A DNA stretch of 64,000 nucleotides, taken from NCBI RefSeq assembly GCF_030864355.1, contig NC_083398.1:1612001-1676000 (forward strand), in the 5' to 3' direction. Below are positions 10,057 through 21,477 of the stretch, one piece after another (within the stretch, counting starts at the first letter, position 1; the number at the start of each line of letters is the position of its first letter). The position numbers and the translations under genes were made by a program. The notes below the pieces were generated by a model that saw nothing but the letters and a program-made list of their open reading frames with translations, searched no databases and was not told where the DNA came from. This DNA is from Cutaneotrichosporon cavernicola (lineage: Eukaryota; Basidiomycota; Tremellomycetes; Trichosporonales; Trichosporonaceae).

Positions 10057-11657
10057 ATGTGGCGCCCACTGCTGTTTGTCCTGTGCGCTGTGCAGGGCGC
10101 GTTCGCGCTTGCCGGGACGAATGTGTGCAACGACGTAAGTTGGAGAGGGAGAGGCTTGGTGGAGCTGACGACAGCGCATCTGCATCCAGGCGACGCGCAG
10201 CGACGACGTCGATACTTGTGAGTCTTGGCTGTAGAAGGAACTGACTCCAGATACAATTCACACTCATCCAGAGAGGCCAATCCCGCCGGAGAAGTTTGGG
10301 TGGATGGCCATCGGGTGGGGCCTTGTGATGCGTGCGTCTTGGAATGGTGTGAGCTGATGGCAGCAAATAGCCCGCTCGTGATCATGTGGCCGAACGAGGA
10401 CGGCACATTTACGCTCAGCCAGCGCAAGGCGCCACGACACGTCATGCCATCCGGTAAGCGTGACTGGTGACTGAGCTACCAATCTGACGCACAGTTGATC
10501 CCAATCCCCCAAGACCAGCGACGCTGAATGACGGCCAGACGTGGTCCAACACGACGGGGACGAGCCTCAGTTTCCAAGTGCCCTCGGACAGCGTGAACAA
10601 CACGATCCTCATCTGGGCTCTATCGAACACACGCCCGGACAGCACGAACCCAACCGCTGGGTTGATCCAGCACACATGGCACGGAGGCGAGATCATCGAC
10701 TTTACGACCGAGTACAGCGAGGTCCCTGGTCCAACCACCATTGGGTACGGCTCGTCCAAGGCGACGAACAACGCTACCGGTGGCCCGAGCCTGGCGCTCA
10801 TCGCGCACATCACGTGCGGCGTGCTCGTAACCATGCTTGTGCTTCCAGGAGGTGTCGTCGTCCCCCGCATCACGCGCGGCATGACGACCACCAAGAGCTG
10901 GTTCTACTTCCACATGTTGAACCAGGGCTTCTTTGCGCTCGCCCTCGTGTCTATCAACTTTGGTATCGGTCTGACATTTGGCGGCGAGATCGACTCGGCC
11001 CACCGCCGGACGGGAACTGCACTCTTCGTGCTCGTCATCCTCCAGATCATCCTCGGCTGCTTCTCGCACTTTTACAAGCCAGGCCACTGGATGAAACAAC
11101 ACACCTTTGAGACAAAGCGCGGCCGTGGACCCTCAAACTTCCTCCACGTCGTCTTTGGCATCATCACGGTCGCGGTGGGCTGGAGCGCCTGCTGGTCGGG
11201 TTTCACAGTCGAATGGACGCGTCGGGGCCACGGCGTTGCGGCATATGGTTTCCGCGTGGGATGGGGACTGATCGTGATGATCTGGATTACCCTCTACGTC
11301 CTCGGACTGATCTTCTTCCTCCCCCGCCAACTCAAGATCGAGAGCGCCCAACGCGCAACAGACCTCGCTGAACAAAAACGCTACTTCCCCTCCGAATTCG
11401 ACCTCAAGGTTCGCAACCAGGCTCTCACGCCCTCCCCTCCCATGCCTTTGAGGGGAGGTACACCTTCCACCACGGGGTTCGCACAGCAGAGCCCGACTTT
11501 CTCGTCAGAGTTGGCATCGCCAGAAGGGTCGCCGAGCCTACGCACGAGTTTTAGTTCCAGTCGCCTGCCGCGGGCGCCAAGAGTGCCACCTCCGCGCAAA
11601 CCTTCAGATCCGTTTGCGGATCGCAAATCGAACTCAATCAAGGGCGGCCACTTCTAA
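10057..11657 (+). CDS. DOMON plus cytochrome b561 membrane protein
   Basis: The signal peptide MWRPLLFVLCAVQGAFALA starts at 10057. Splicing of four short introns in the first 450 bases (including a 33-nt intron at 10218-10250) gives an extracellular DOMON-like domain with the block GWMAIGWGLVM, then MWPNEDGTFTLSQRKAP. A six-helix cytochrome b561 core follows from about 10790, with candidate haem histidines in ALIAHITCG, WFYFHMLNQG, DSAHRRTG and CFSHFYKPGHW. The C-terminus is a cytosolic Ser/Pro-rich tail. Such proteins are thought to pass electrons across membranes, often for ferric or other extracellular reduction. The substrate cannot be read from sequence. Confidence 0.85.
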
Positions 11658-12392
11658 AATGGGCCGGCGCCAGATCTCGCACGGAGATTCTGACTCAGGA
11701 GCACAGGAGCGACGGCGTCGCTGGACGTCCTTGCGGCCCGGGAGCGCATATACATTAATGACATGTACAACATCAATTCTGAAAGGGGTGTGAGTGGTTC
11801 TGGGAGTGGAGACAACTTGGAATGGACCGCGATTGGACGTGCGGAACTGAGCGAGGCAGTCGATTGACCAACCCGTTGCGACTGCAGGAGCATTAAGGCG
11901 TGTCCAGCAGATATATCTTGCTGGATAGAAAACGCCGTTACCGTTATACAGAGTGCATCAGACGAACTCCAACATCGCGACACCTAGATTTGGGACCCAT
12001 GTTTCTGATGACAAGTGGCAGACAATGGGTACAAGCCACCTACCCACCCGTTTCTCAGCGTCCTTGAATATAACCCATAGACACTTTCCCGGTCTCACCA
12101 GTGTCATTGCCAAGGCGATTGTCATCGCTGTCATCACATCACTACCTCGTCCCATCCATCATCCATCAGCAGATTGGCCCCAAAACAAGCTGCCACTGGA
12201 CCTGGACCATCTCTCCGCCTGTCTTTTGCCACCGACCTCCACCTCGGAAACAAATGCCACGTGGACTGAAAGTCTGGGCCATCTCCCACTGTCAACCATT
12301 TCAGCGCTACACTCAACTTGATAACGTCAACAACACTCCTCTCCTCTTCTCGTCGTTACACCTCTCCCTCTTCGACTCGGACTCTGCCCGCC
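11658..12392. other. Intergenic region upstream of the E2 gene
   Basis: No coding signal is seen. The last 100 bases are rich in C and T (cctctcctcttctcgtc), a common pattern before fungal start sites. Confidence 0.45.
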
Positions 12393-13611
12393 ATGGCACT
12401 CCGACGAGCGCCTGGAACGGGTGGCAATGCAGTGAGATACTTGTTGTACACCAAAGCTAACAGCAGACGGCTACCAAGCGCATACGCAAAGAGGTGAGCA
12501 CCAGCCTTCCCCGCCGACGGGGCGGAACGGTCCCGCCTCCTTCCCTCCACCCCCCGCCCACACTACCGATCACTCCCACTCTGTCCCACCTGGCTACGCA
12601 ACGCCCCATCAACATGGCGCTTACCCCAGATCTCTGACCTTGCGCGCGAGAACCTCGGCGCTATCTCCCTCGCGCCAAACGAGAGTAACATCTTCCAATG
12701 GAGAGCTACAATTCCAGGCCCAGTCGGCTCACCGTACGAGGGCGGCGTGTTTGACGCTGACATCCGAATCCCGGAGGACTATCCGTGAGTCTGACCGCGG
12801 AGAAAGTCTGCTGCAAGGTATGCAGACGACAGCTGACACATCAGCTTCTCTCCACCCCATGTTCAGTTCGTGACGAAAGTGTATCACTGCAATGTTAGTC
12901 AGCACGGCGCTATCTGTGAGTTCACTTTAATGAGCAAAGTGCTAATCCCAGGCCTTGACGTGAGTACTAAATCTTTGTGCCAGACGCGCAGGGTCGAGTT
13001 GCCACCCAACTGGCGTGACACGCCAAGGTTGACACGCCACATGCCGCGAACCTGCTAACAGTCAGCTCTTGAAAACGGCTTGGTCTCCCGCGCTCTCCCT
13101 TTACAAAGTCGTCCTCTCGCTCTCCTCCCTCCTCACTGATCCCAACCCCGCCGACCCCCTTGTACCCGCCATTGCACAAGAGTATAAGCAGAATCGCAAG
13201 AAGCATGACGGCACCGCCAGAGAATGGGTGAAGATGTGAGCTCCCGGAGCCCTTCGCGGAGCTGACCGTAGGTACGCGCAGCCGAAGAAGGACACACCGG
13301 CAGGGCCAGCGCACCCCGCGCCGCGGGCGTCGACGTCCCGGCCAGGGACGATCCATCGTCATGTGAACGGCTCTCTCGCACCACCACCCCAAATTGCTGG
13401 CACTCGGCGGTCAGCTCCGAGTGGTGATTCGGCCACGCCTATCGAGATCGGAGACGACGACGACGACGTCGAGATCGAACTGTCCACCCCGCGCCGGTCT
13501 AAACGTGCGCGCGTCGAGAACGGGGAGAGTAGCCGTACCGGGAATACGAGTCGCCTGAGTGGCCCTGGCGCGTCGGCCGACGACGTGATTGTCATTGACG
13601 ACGACGACTAG
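12393..13611 (+). CDS. Ubiquitin-conjugating enzyme E2, Ubc4/5-like, with a C-terminal acidic SIM-type tail
   Basis: Hand splicing gives about 269 residues. Residues 14-160 are a UBC fold: [16 protein letters not shown] at the first helix, [18 protein letters not shown], then [14 protein letters not shown] with the catalytic Cys at about residue 98, and the WSPALSLYK and [10 protein letters not shown] blocks. This is closest to Ubc4/UBE2D. The usual HPN motif reads HCN, keeping the catalytic Asn. After the fold comes a tail of about 110 residues not found in Ubc4, with two hydrophobic-acidic motifs: [10 protein letters not shown] near residue 215 and the extreme C-terminus [10 protein letters not shown]. 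These look like SUMO-interacting motifs. The role of the tail, such as targeting SUMOylated proteins, is inferred. Several small introns interrupt the E2 core. Confidence 0.88.
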
Positions 13612-14285
13612 ACGAGCATCCCCCACGACCGCCCGAGACGACACGCACATGACCCCACACTCCACGCAACCCACCCACTCCCGTCCCCCCTCGCTTTCAT
13701 GGTGAAAGCTGGTAGACAGTCCACCGACCGTGCGAGGAGAGGAGACGACCCACACAGCAGCATTCATTCTCGCATGGCATGATAGTCGATTGTACATTAG
13801 AGCAGATGTTGATGTGAAGGAGGCATTGTGCAACTGTGGCTTGAGCTACTCGATCCCATTACTGCGGATTGGTGCGAGTTCAAGACTACGCGGGAGAGTG
13901 AATACTGCTGTGAGATATATTTATAGTTCTGGGACCACAGCGTAGTTCAAATTGACGAAATGGATAGCGCTTAAGCTGGCTGAATTAGCGGAAGTCGTTT
14001 CCAAGGTTAGGAGAGGGTCAAGAAACATGTCTGGGAGACGTTGTAGCACAGTCCAATCTCCAATCTGAACCGCGCTGTCACATTGGTTCCCGCAATGTCT
14101 AATGCCGCGCTGTTCAAATTCATTCACTGATGAGCTTGAAGTGCGCCGCGAGCTACCATAACCTCCTGCCCGTCTCTCATTGCTTCTGGCGACAGAGTCG
14201 AAACGGAGGATTCATGTCTAATACATTACTACCATACAGAGTACACACCTGCGTCGTGCTTTTAGATGCCTGCTGGCCAGATACA
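13612..14285. other. Convergent intergenic region between the E2 gene and RFA1
   Basis: The 3' ends of both genes face each other here. No further gene is seen. Confidence 0.5.
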
Positions 14286-16427
14286 TTACACCGCAATGGC
14301 CTTGATCTTGGCAATCAGGTCTGCGTTGTCGGCCACAAAGTCGATGGCCGCAGCACGGCGGCACTGGTAGCGCACACGAACCTGGTCCTGCCTGTCAGCT
14401 GGGTGGATCGGACAACTCACGTTGAACGAATCCTGCTTGGCCATCATCTGGAACGTCCAGGTCTTGCCCTGCGCCTTGGCCAAGTACTTTTCAAACTGAG
14501 GGTCACCCTCTTCCTTGAATCGCATGAGGTCGTTGGCCGAAATGCCGAGAAGCTGCTCCGCGACCTCGTTGAACGCAGTGACCCAGAACGAACTTGTGTA
14601 GTCCATGACGTTCATCTGGAGAATGTACCTGATGTAAGCTAGAGGAGGTATGCAACAGCTTACCTGTGGATGGGTGCAGGCCAGGAGCGGTCGCACTTCT
14701 CGCAGCGCCAGCCGGTGCCCTCGTCAATGACCTTCTTGTTGCAGCTCTGATCGGGGTTCGCGCAGGCGGGGTACGAGAACGTCTCCTGCTTAATGAACAT
14801 GACGGTGGCGGTGGTCGTGAAGTAGTCGACCTTGTCGTTCATGCCGAGGCCCTGGTCCTTGGCCTCACCGATCGTCTTGAGCTCAGAAGGCTTGACAGCG
14901 CCCATAGCACCGCCGTTGACGCTAGCGTTCGAGAACGTGTTGAACGACTTGCCTCTACCCTCGGCGTCGTACCAGCCACGGAGAGCGTGCGCCTCGCCAA
15001 TGTCAGGGTTCACCGACATGGTCGCCGAGCTGAACATGGACAATGACCGTCCGCCAAAGTCGCCGACCTTGACACCTTTGAACGCGATCACAGGCTCGTC
15101 AGTGGCCGAAAAGTTCTCGGCGGTTCTACCCCACAGGGTGAGGCGGACGCTCTGGCCGGACTGGTCGACGATCATGATGTCCCGCTTAGCGAACGGCTTC
15201 TGAGTCGCCTTGGACGTCACCGAGCCGAGGTCGTGCACCTCCTTGACAACGCCGATCACGTCCACGATACCGTCCTTCACGACGTCATCGAGGTTGGCGA
15301 GAGGCTTAAAGTTGTACTTGACCTGCGGGACCGAGTCGTCGTCGCACGGCTCAATCTCCGAGTTGGACTCCAGCATGATCTCGTACTCGTTGTTCAGGTT
15401 GCTGAACTGCTTCTTGGCGATGTTGATACGCGCGCGCGAGATGAAGTAGACCTTGCCTTCCTCGAGAACGTTGTAGAAGTTGTCAACCGCGTCGTTGAAG
15501 CCGGTTGCGCGGATCTCGCCAGTCTCGTCCATGAGGTTGACGCTGAAGAGCTTGCCCTCGCCGCGCTGGGTGGACCAGTGCTTGATATCAGACTTCTGGG
15601 TGACGCGAGCCTTGATCGTCCACCTGAAGGAGTTAGCCAACGTCCTCACATCCACGCCCAATACCTAGGCCCAGCTTCACTCACTTGTTCTGGTACGGGC
15701 TGAGGCCCTCGATTGGGAAGATCGGTCCCATGTCGCCCTTACCAGCACCCGCACGACGAGCTCCGCCGGCAGGCTGAGCGCGAGAGTTCGACGCGCCACC
15801 CCGGTTCCCAGCAGCCGGCGCAGGAGCCGCTGGGGCAGCTGCTGCTGGCGCGGGTGGCCCTGCGGACTCGATGCTGATGGGGGACCCAATTTTGTCACCC
15901 TGCCATGGCTGCACATCCAAGCCAAGAATAATGATGAGCCTGGAGTCAGCTGCATCCCCCTCCCCCCCCCCCCCCCCCTCCCCCATCGCCCACTCGTACT
16001 CACTTCTTGTTCTGGACAGTGTTGGTGACGAATTGGGTGAGCTTGATGACGACGTTCTTTTTGAGAGACTCGTTCTCAACCAGGTTGTTGAGCTGGGTCG
16101 CGAGCATCGACTGGACGAAGTACTGACCGTCCGAGAGGATAACACTGACGCGTCAGTATTTCGGTGTGGGGACGTTGGTGAAGCGCAAGAAGACCTTCCC
16201 CGCCTGGGTAGAAAAGCAGCTCATGCATGCCATATGCGCAGTTCGGCGAGAACGGTCCTGTCGCCCTCCACTGTTTTGTCTTGAATGACTCACCGGAAGC
16301 GGTCCGTGTTCGAGTTGGCCGCCTGGATGCGCTTGATGCTGAGCACCTGGAGAATGGGGTTGCCCTCCGGAGTATCGGCGCTGTTGTACATCTCCCGGCA
16401 GAATCCGGCGGTGAGTGGGCTTGACAT
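14286..16427 (-). CDS. RFA1: Replication protein A 70-kDa subunit
   Basis: The first exon encodes MSSPLTAGFCREMYNS, the start of the DBD-F (RPA70N) OB fold, which protein partners bind. A Pro/Ala/Gly-rich linker (GGASNSRAQPAGGARR) leads to ISIESAG...FPIEGLSPYQNKWTIKARVT, the start of DBD-A. DBD-B follows (ADEPVIAFKGVKVGDFGGRSLS is the equivalent block), then DBD-C with a four-cysteine zinc site in YPACANPDQSCNKKV and GWRCEKCDRSWP. The protein is the main single-stranded DNA-binding subunit in replication, recombination and checkpoint signalling. Introns were inferred at about 14400-14425, 14630-14660, 15625-15685, 15940-16005, 16143-16295. One of them holds a 17-base poly-C run. The start at 16427 is the ATG that gives the standard N-terminus. 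Confidence 0.95.
15962..15978. repeat. Poly-C tract, 17 bases, in an RFA1 intron
   Basis: On the coding (minus) strand this is poly-G inside an intron, flanked by more C-rich sequence. Confidence 0.9.
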
Positions 16428-16651
16428 GATGTTCTGAGGTGGATTGAGTGGTGGCGAAGACGGATGATGAGTCTTAAGGTCAAATGATGTTGGTTGGGTG
16501 GGTGAGTGTACTTTCTCAGGGTCGAGACGCGTCGCGTTCATCACGTGACTATCACGTGGTCGTAATAACAAGACGCGCCCCCGGTCCAGTTACCGAGGAT
16601 CTCAAGGAAGGTGGGTTCAGACATTTCCCACTTGTCATCTAATCATCTACC
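16428..16651. promoter_or_regulatory. Bidirectional promoter of RFA1 and NSE2 with MCB and E-box motifs
   Basis: The 224 bp between divergent start codons contain an ACGCGT (MluI cell-cycle box) at 16527-16532, a related GACGCGCC at about 16572-16579, and two CACGTG palindromes at 16542-16547 and 16553-16558. MCB elements drive G1/S transcription of replication genes through MBF in fungi. Its use here is inferred from the motif and the gene functions. Confidence 0.6.
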
Positions 16652-17827
16652 ATGTCGCGCACCAACGCCGTTGCGTCGTCGTCTCGGCGGCGCCAAATAT
16701 CGTCTGAAGAGGAGGACGAGTCACAATACTCGCAGCAGACTCCGCGCCGGGAACGCAAGCCCTTTGCGAATGGCGACGTCAAGCCAAACGTCGATAAGGA
16801 TGAGGATGAGGAGAGTGAGGGCGATGACATGGGATTACAGTGGAACAAGAACAACTTTGTCGATGTACCTGTTGGTGAGAGTGGGATCAAGCCTGTGAGT
16901 AGTTGCGTTGTGCCGCAGAACTGATAGTAGCTGCGCGAACTCAAGAGGCACCTCTTGACTGTTCAGACCAAGCTCGACCATGGGATCGCGCTAGGCAAGG
17001 AGACGGCGTGCAGCCTGGAGAGGGCCAAGGATGACCATCCTGTGAGTTTTCTAGATGCGCAGCTGTTCAGGACCCCGCGAAAGTTGACGGCAGAGCATCG
17101 ACGAGATCCAGGAAGGGATCCTGCGCATGATTGACCAGAAGCACATTCTCAAGATCCGCCACGACGTGGTCGACGATATTATTGGCAAGATCAATCACGA
17201 AGATAGCATCGTGAGCTAGCGGCACGTAACCCAGCTGACAGAAGAACAGCATGGAGATCTACTACAACAAGCAGGTGGAGACGCAGACTGCAGAGTACAT
17301 GGAGAAGACGGCACGGATGAAGTGTACGTCTGTCAGTGACTACGCTGACGCACAGACAAGACGAACGAGAACTTTATTTCGTTCCGCATCGCTGTTTGGG
17401 AAGTGCGTCACGAAGACGAACCATTCCCACCCATGTCACACTGGCTGCCCCGCGAAGAGGGCGACGATGACGACGATGACGACTTTGAGGTGGGCGGCAC
17501 AACACAGCGGTACACGTGCCCCATCACACTGGTTGCGTACAAGAACGCAGTCACGAGGTGAGCTGTGTGATCCGTACGGTGGCTAACACCAGCAAGACGT
17601 GTCAGCACTCGTACTCGAAAGACGCGATCATGGAGATCATCACGAACGCTCGCAAGAGTAACCGCGCAGCACGGTGTCCATTCAGCGGATGCAATGCCAC
17701 CATCACCGCGCAGCTGCTACAGGACAACCCCGAACTACAGCGCAAGTCAGACAAGCAGGTCGAGCGCGAACGGCGACGCGCCGAGGAGGCCGAGGCCGAG
17801 GAGGACTACGTCGAGCTGTCCGACTAG
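16652..17827 (+). CDS. NSE2: SMC5-SMC6 complex SUMO ligase Nse2/Mms21
   Basis: A disordered N-terminus ([20 protein letters not shown]) is followed by helical segments ([23 protein letters not shown]) that in Nse2 pack against the Smc5 coiled coil. The C-terminal SP-RING is [12 protein letters not shown]...[11 protein letters not shown]...[15 protein letters not shown]. It has the Cys/His/Cys/Cys pattern of this E3 class rather than a full RING. The SUMO E3 activity supports recombination repair and replication-fork stability. At least five small introns were spliced by frame, including those near 16893-16932, 17040-17095 and 17560-17595. The gene is divergent from RFA1, another repair gene. 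Confidence 0.88.
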
Positions 17828-17962
17828 AGCTATTATGCGGAGTGTACAGAGTATAGAGGGAACCGAGTGCATGTACCATATTAAGTGACCGGTGCTTACC
17901 CCCCCAAACGCCTTTGCGTGCTATTAGAAGACAAGTAGAGTATTGTACAACACAGTAGTGGT

Positions 17963-19007
17963 CTAGAGTGCCCTGGTCCGCAAGAAGGAACGCGTGAACC
18001 CCTCTAACGGGCTAGCCTCGTACCGGCGTTGGCGTGGCACCCTCGGTTGCTTTGGTGGCTTTGGTGGCTTGAGTGCGTCCAGCTCGGTCCAGTCGGATTC
18101 TACCAGGAGGTTGGTTGATCCGAGCTGTACGTTGGGAAATGCGTAACCGCCGTCCTCAAAGTCAAGTTGGTCACGTGGGCAATGCGAAGGTGCGAGATGG
18201 AGGAGGGGGAGATTGCCATCGTCTGGTGGGCATGACAGCGAGGGGTCTGGCATAGCGATGAGTAGCGTGATGTCGGCGTTTGGATCAGGCGGCTGTACCG
18301 AGTTTGGGTCCTCTGGGTCGTGTATGGGGTGCGGTGGGAGGTTGATGGCCACGGGCTGCAAGTCAGCCAAAAGTCACATGGAGTCACATGGCCGCATGAC
18401 CACATGCACGATAACGAGCGGCGAGTCCTGGGCCCTGGGGTGCGCGCACAGTTGAGACATGAGACAACCCCCGCCCCGCAGATCTGCATCAAAGTCTGGG
18501 GCTCGGACGTTGGTCCCACACAAACACCCCTTGCCGGCATCGCAGCGTCTCAGCGCCAGCCCACAAACTCACTTGCCACTCGTCCACATCGAGCTTGGCC
18601 GTGCCCTTATCGGGAGTGCCCTCGTAGATTGACGACTCAAAGCTGTCGGCATCGCTATCCTCTGGCTCGGGTTCCGGCACGTCCATGGCAACGACGCAGT
18701 CACCAACCTCAACGTCCCAGATCTTGGGCTCAGGACCAAGCTTGGGTCGTTTCTTGCGCGGATGCTGGCCGTGTGGTCGACGCGGCCGGACTTGAACGAG
18801 CACCCCGTCGTCGCTCAACAGTAAGCGCGAGCGGCCTTGGAACCCGCCGAGTCCCATGCGCTCGGCGTAGATCTGTTGCCTGCGGCGGCGGTACATGATG
18901 GTGATGACGCCTGCGGCGAAGACACCGCATGCGACGATGGCGACGACGACGAATTGGTACTTTGCCGAGCCATCGGCGTTGAGGTCGCGCACCGTAATGC
19001 GGGACAT
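17963..19007 (-). CDS. Orphan single-pass membrane protein with cytosolic tail
   Basis: Two exons join phase 0 through an intron around 18359-18570. The N-terminus MSRITVRDLNADGSAKYQF precedes one transmembrane helix (FVVVAIVACGVFAAGVITIMY), which is followed at once by the basic RRRRQQ. This order suggests the C-terminus is cytosolic. The tail contains RPKLGPEPKIWDVEVGD and ends with a proline/arginine-rich segment. PKIWDV-type motifs after a helix occur in small basidiomycete membrane proteins of unknown role. An in-frame ATG at 19079 would add 24 residues. I cannot assign a function. It is the first of three adjacent small membrane-protein genes on this strand. Confidence 0.65.
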
Positions 19008-20457
19008 TGGGAGAGGAGACAGAGTCGTCCCCGTCGAGATGCGGATGTGATGGGATGGAGAGTTAAAAGTGATGGACAATCAGGAGACACGCGTCCGAAA
19101 TCGAGGGTGGAGGGAATCGAGGGAGTGAGGGAAGGTGAGGGACGGCTCGGGCGAAAAGCGGGATGGTAGGATGGTAGGAAGGCGTTGGTCGGCCGAGAGC
19201 ATCAGGCGACCAGTTTAATGAGATGGTGGAACCATGGGCTGTGCTGTTGTCAAACGATTGAGATGAGAGTGTGGATGATGGTGGCAAGGAGAGGTGTGAC
19301 AATGAAGAAATGAAAGCGTTGATGCGTGATCCAGCAGGATGACCAAGGACGCCCAGGTACGGAAAGGGTGGATCTGGTTTCAGCCTCTTTGGTCTTTGGT
19401 ATTTGTTAGGCTGGAAACACGACCTTGCATGGCAAGAGGTACCAGGCACAAGCCGTTCAAAGAGTACAGTCCATTCACCTAATACATCTCAGCCATGCAA
19501 CGCACTCGAGCTTGAAGACGAACATGCCACAGTAAGCAGTAAGCCGCCCTCGAATGGGGCCGTGCAAAGAGGTTACTCTGGCTGTGCTCGCGAGGTCGAG
19601 GATTCAAGATTGAGCAATAACTGTACCCTTGTGTCACTCAGTTGCCTCCAGCAAAGGTAGTCCGGATGTACTGTACACCGAGTGTGAATGTGGCACCACA
19701 AACGAAAATGCACTAACCCTGCTTCGAAACTCACAGACACAGCGACTCACAGATACTCACAGATGACTCTGAGTGCTGTCGTCGCGTTCATCCTACATCC
19801 GTGGGCCTTGTATATCCAAGTTCGCCGTACACGATCCTTGCCTTGCAAGCACACAATATAGTCGTGCAGACGGTTCTCTTACCCGTCAACAGTATGTGTC
19901 ACTCACTCTCATAGCCTCTCGACTTGGACGCAGCCCACCTACTTACCTAGTTCCGATCCAAGGCAAGTGCCCACGAGATCCATCCACAGTGTGAGTCTTG
20001 AAGGCAGACAATGTTTGAATCATAAAAGTACATGACGTTTGCGGCTCGGCCTCTGCCAAGACTGTGTCGGGTTCCATGTTCGTCTAGGTCTTTTATTTCG
20101 CCCTGTACTCGATCTCACGGATGCGTCGTATCGGTGGACTCGTTCGAGCTTGCCCTTGTCAACCGAGTATGTCGAGGTGTCCCAAGCCAAGAGATCAGTT
20201 CGCAGCCAGACGCGAATCACGCACCTCGAAATCATCGCATGATCAGTTGTTTCGTTTTTGTACACTCCCAAATCTTCCAGCTCCGCCCTCTCACTCCCGC
20301 ATCACCACCCCATTGTTCCCCTCGTACAGGTGAAACAGTGTTATATGTATTTGTACTTTGGCAGATGTCACAGACCAGATCAGGTGTCATTTCCTGGTTT
20401 ACCGGAGGTTTCCAGGTGTCACCCAACACAATCTTCAGCACATACGAAACTGCATCA
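19008..20457. other. Intergenic region between two orphan membrane-protein genes
   Basis: I see no supported gene. The frames at 19063-19449 and 20032-20493 lack protein-like composition. Short repeats such as ctcacagatactcacagatgactc lie near 19735-19765. Confidence 0.4.
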
Positions 20458-21194
20458 CTATGCACCGGTATTCCAAGTTCTGCCATCCTCTAACACAGCG
20501 AGGGTTGTGTCGATCACGGCTATCGCCTTCCTCAAAATCTCCTCATTGACGGTATTGTCATGTGCCTCCTTGCGCACGAGAGCGCGCTTGGCCGCCATCG
20601 ACCTCTCTGACGTCGAGATGAATTCAGCACGCGCGGCGTTGATCCGCCCCCATCTGGCATGCAGCTCTGCCAGGGCGTCCGAGGTGGTCGTGATGGTAGT
20701 AGGGGTAGAGGCAGGTGTGATCTCGGGGGTGATCTTGGGGGTGGCCATGGGACTGGGCGTGAGGAGGGTGAGGGTGCGCATCTCATCGAGAATAGCGAGG
20801 ACCGTGTCCATCTCGCTCTCGCTCGCAACCATGTCGTCTGCCACCTGGGATCAGCTCTGCCTAGGATGATTTACCTCGAGAGTGGGACGGGCGGACCGGT
20901 CGAGGAAGTAGTTTAAGACGAGCAGGAGGATGGACGGGATGAGACACACGGCCAGGGGTGGGGCCGCTGGGGTCAGCTCTATCTGGTATATTGTATATGT
21001 TTACCGAGGCAGGCCAAGATCAAGACGATCGCCAGTAGTGTCGTCCACTGTAACTGTATGAGACGGAGGGTGGTGATGAGGCCCGAAGCTAGGCCGTCGA
21101 CTGCTGGCGAGTGGGAGATACAGACCACAGGTGGGGGGGAGATTTCTGCGGAGATATCTGCGGCGGGCAGATGGGTGCAAATGCTGGTCGACAT
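20458..21194 (-). CDS. Orphan small protein with a membrane hairpin
   Basis: Three exons give a protein starting MSTSICTHLPAADISAEISP. It has two hydrophobic segments (WTTLLAIVLILACLAAPPLA and CLIPSILLLVLNYFL) and a soluble C-terminal half with helical segments (SDALAELHARWGRINAARAEF and EEILRKAIAVIDTTLAVLED). The exons are joined across an intron near 20969-21004 (CTGACCCCAG acceptor) and a 30-base intron near 20845-20874 (CTGATCCCAG acceptor). Both joins keep the frame, which supports the model. Alternative upstream ATGs exist, but 21194 gives the cleanest start. I do not recognise the family. The pattern resembles an ER- or membrane-hairpin protein. Confidence 0.6.
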
Positions 21195-21477
21195 GGGACT
21201 GGGTAAAGAGGTGGGTGATGTGATGATGGTGAATTGTGCGTACGTGGAAGAACAAGGCAAGGGAAGGCGAGTGATGTGAGCGAGGGTAGGGGAATGTCAT
21301 TAAATGTGTGCGGTAAAGAAAACACACGCACAATGGCAGTTGATTCCCACCACTACATGTACATTGCTCACCAGTGGATATCTCGTAAAATACTGTACAT
21401 ATGCACGATTACTTCCAGCTGGTGAAGCCTCCCACCATTGACTCGGGTCTCACTCAACCTTCCCCGTTAGAGTATGG

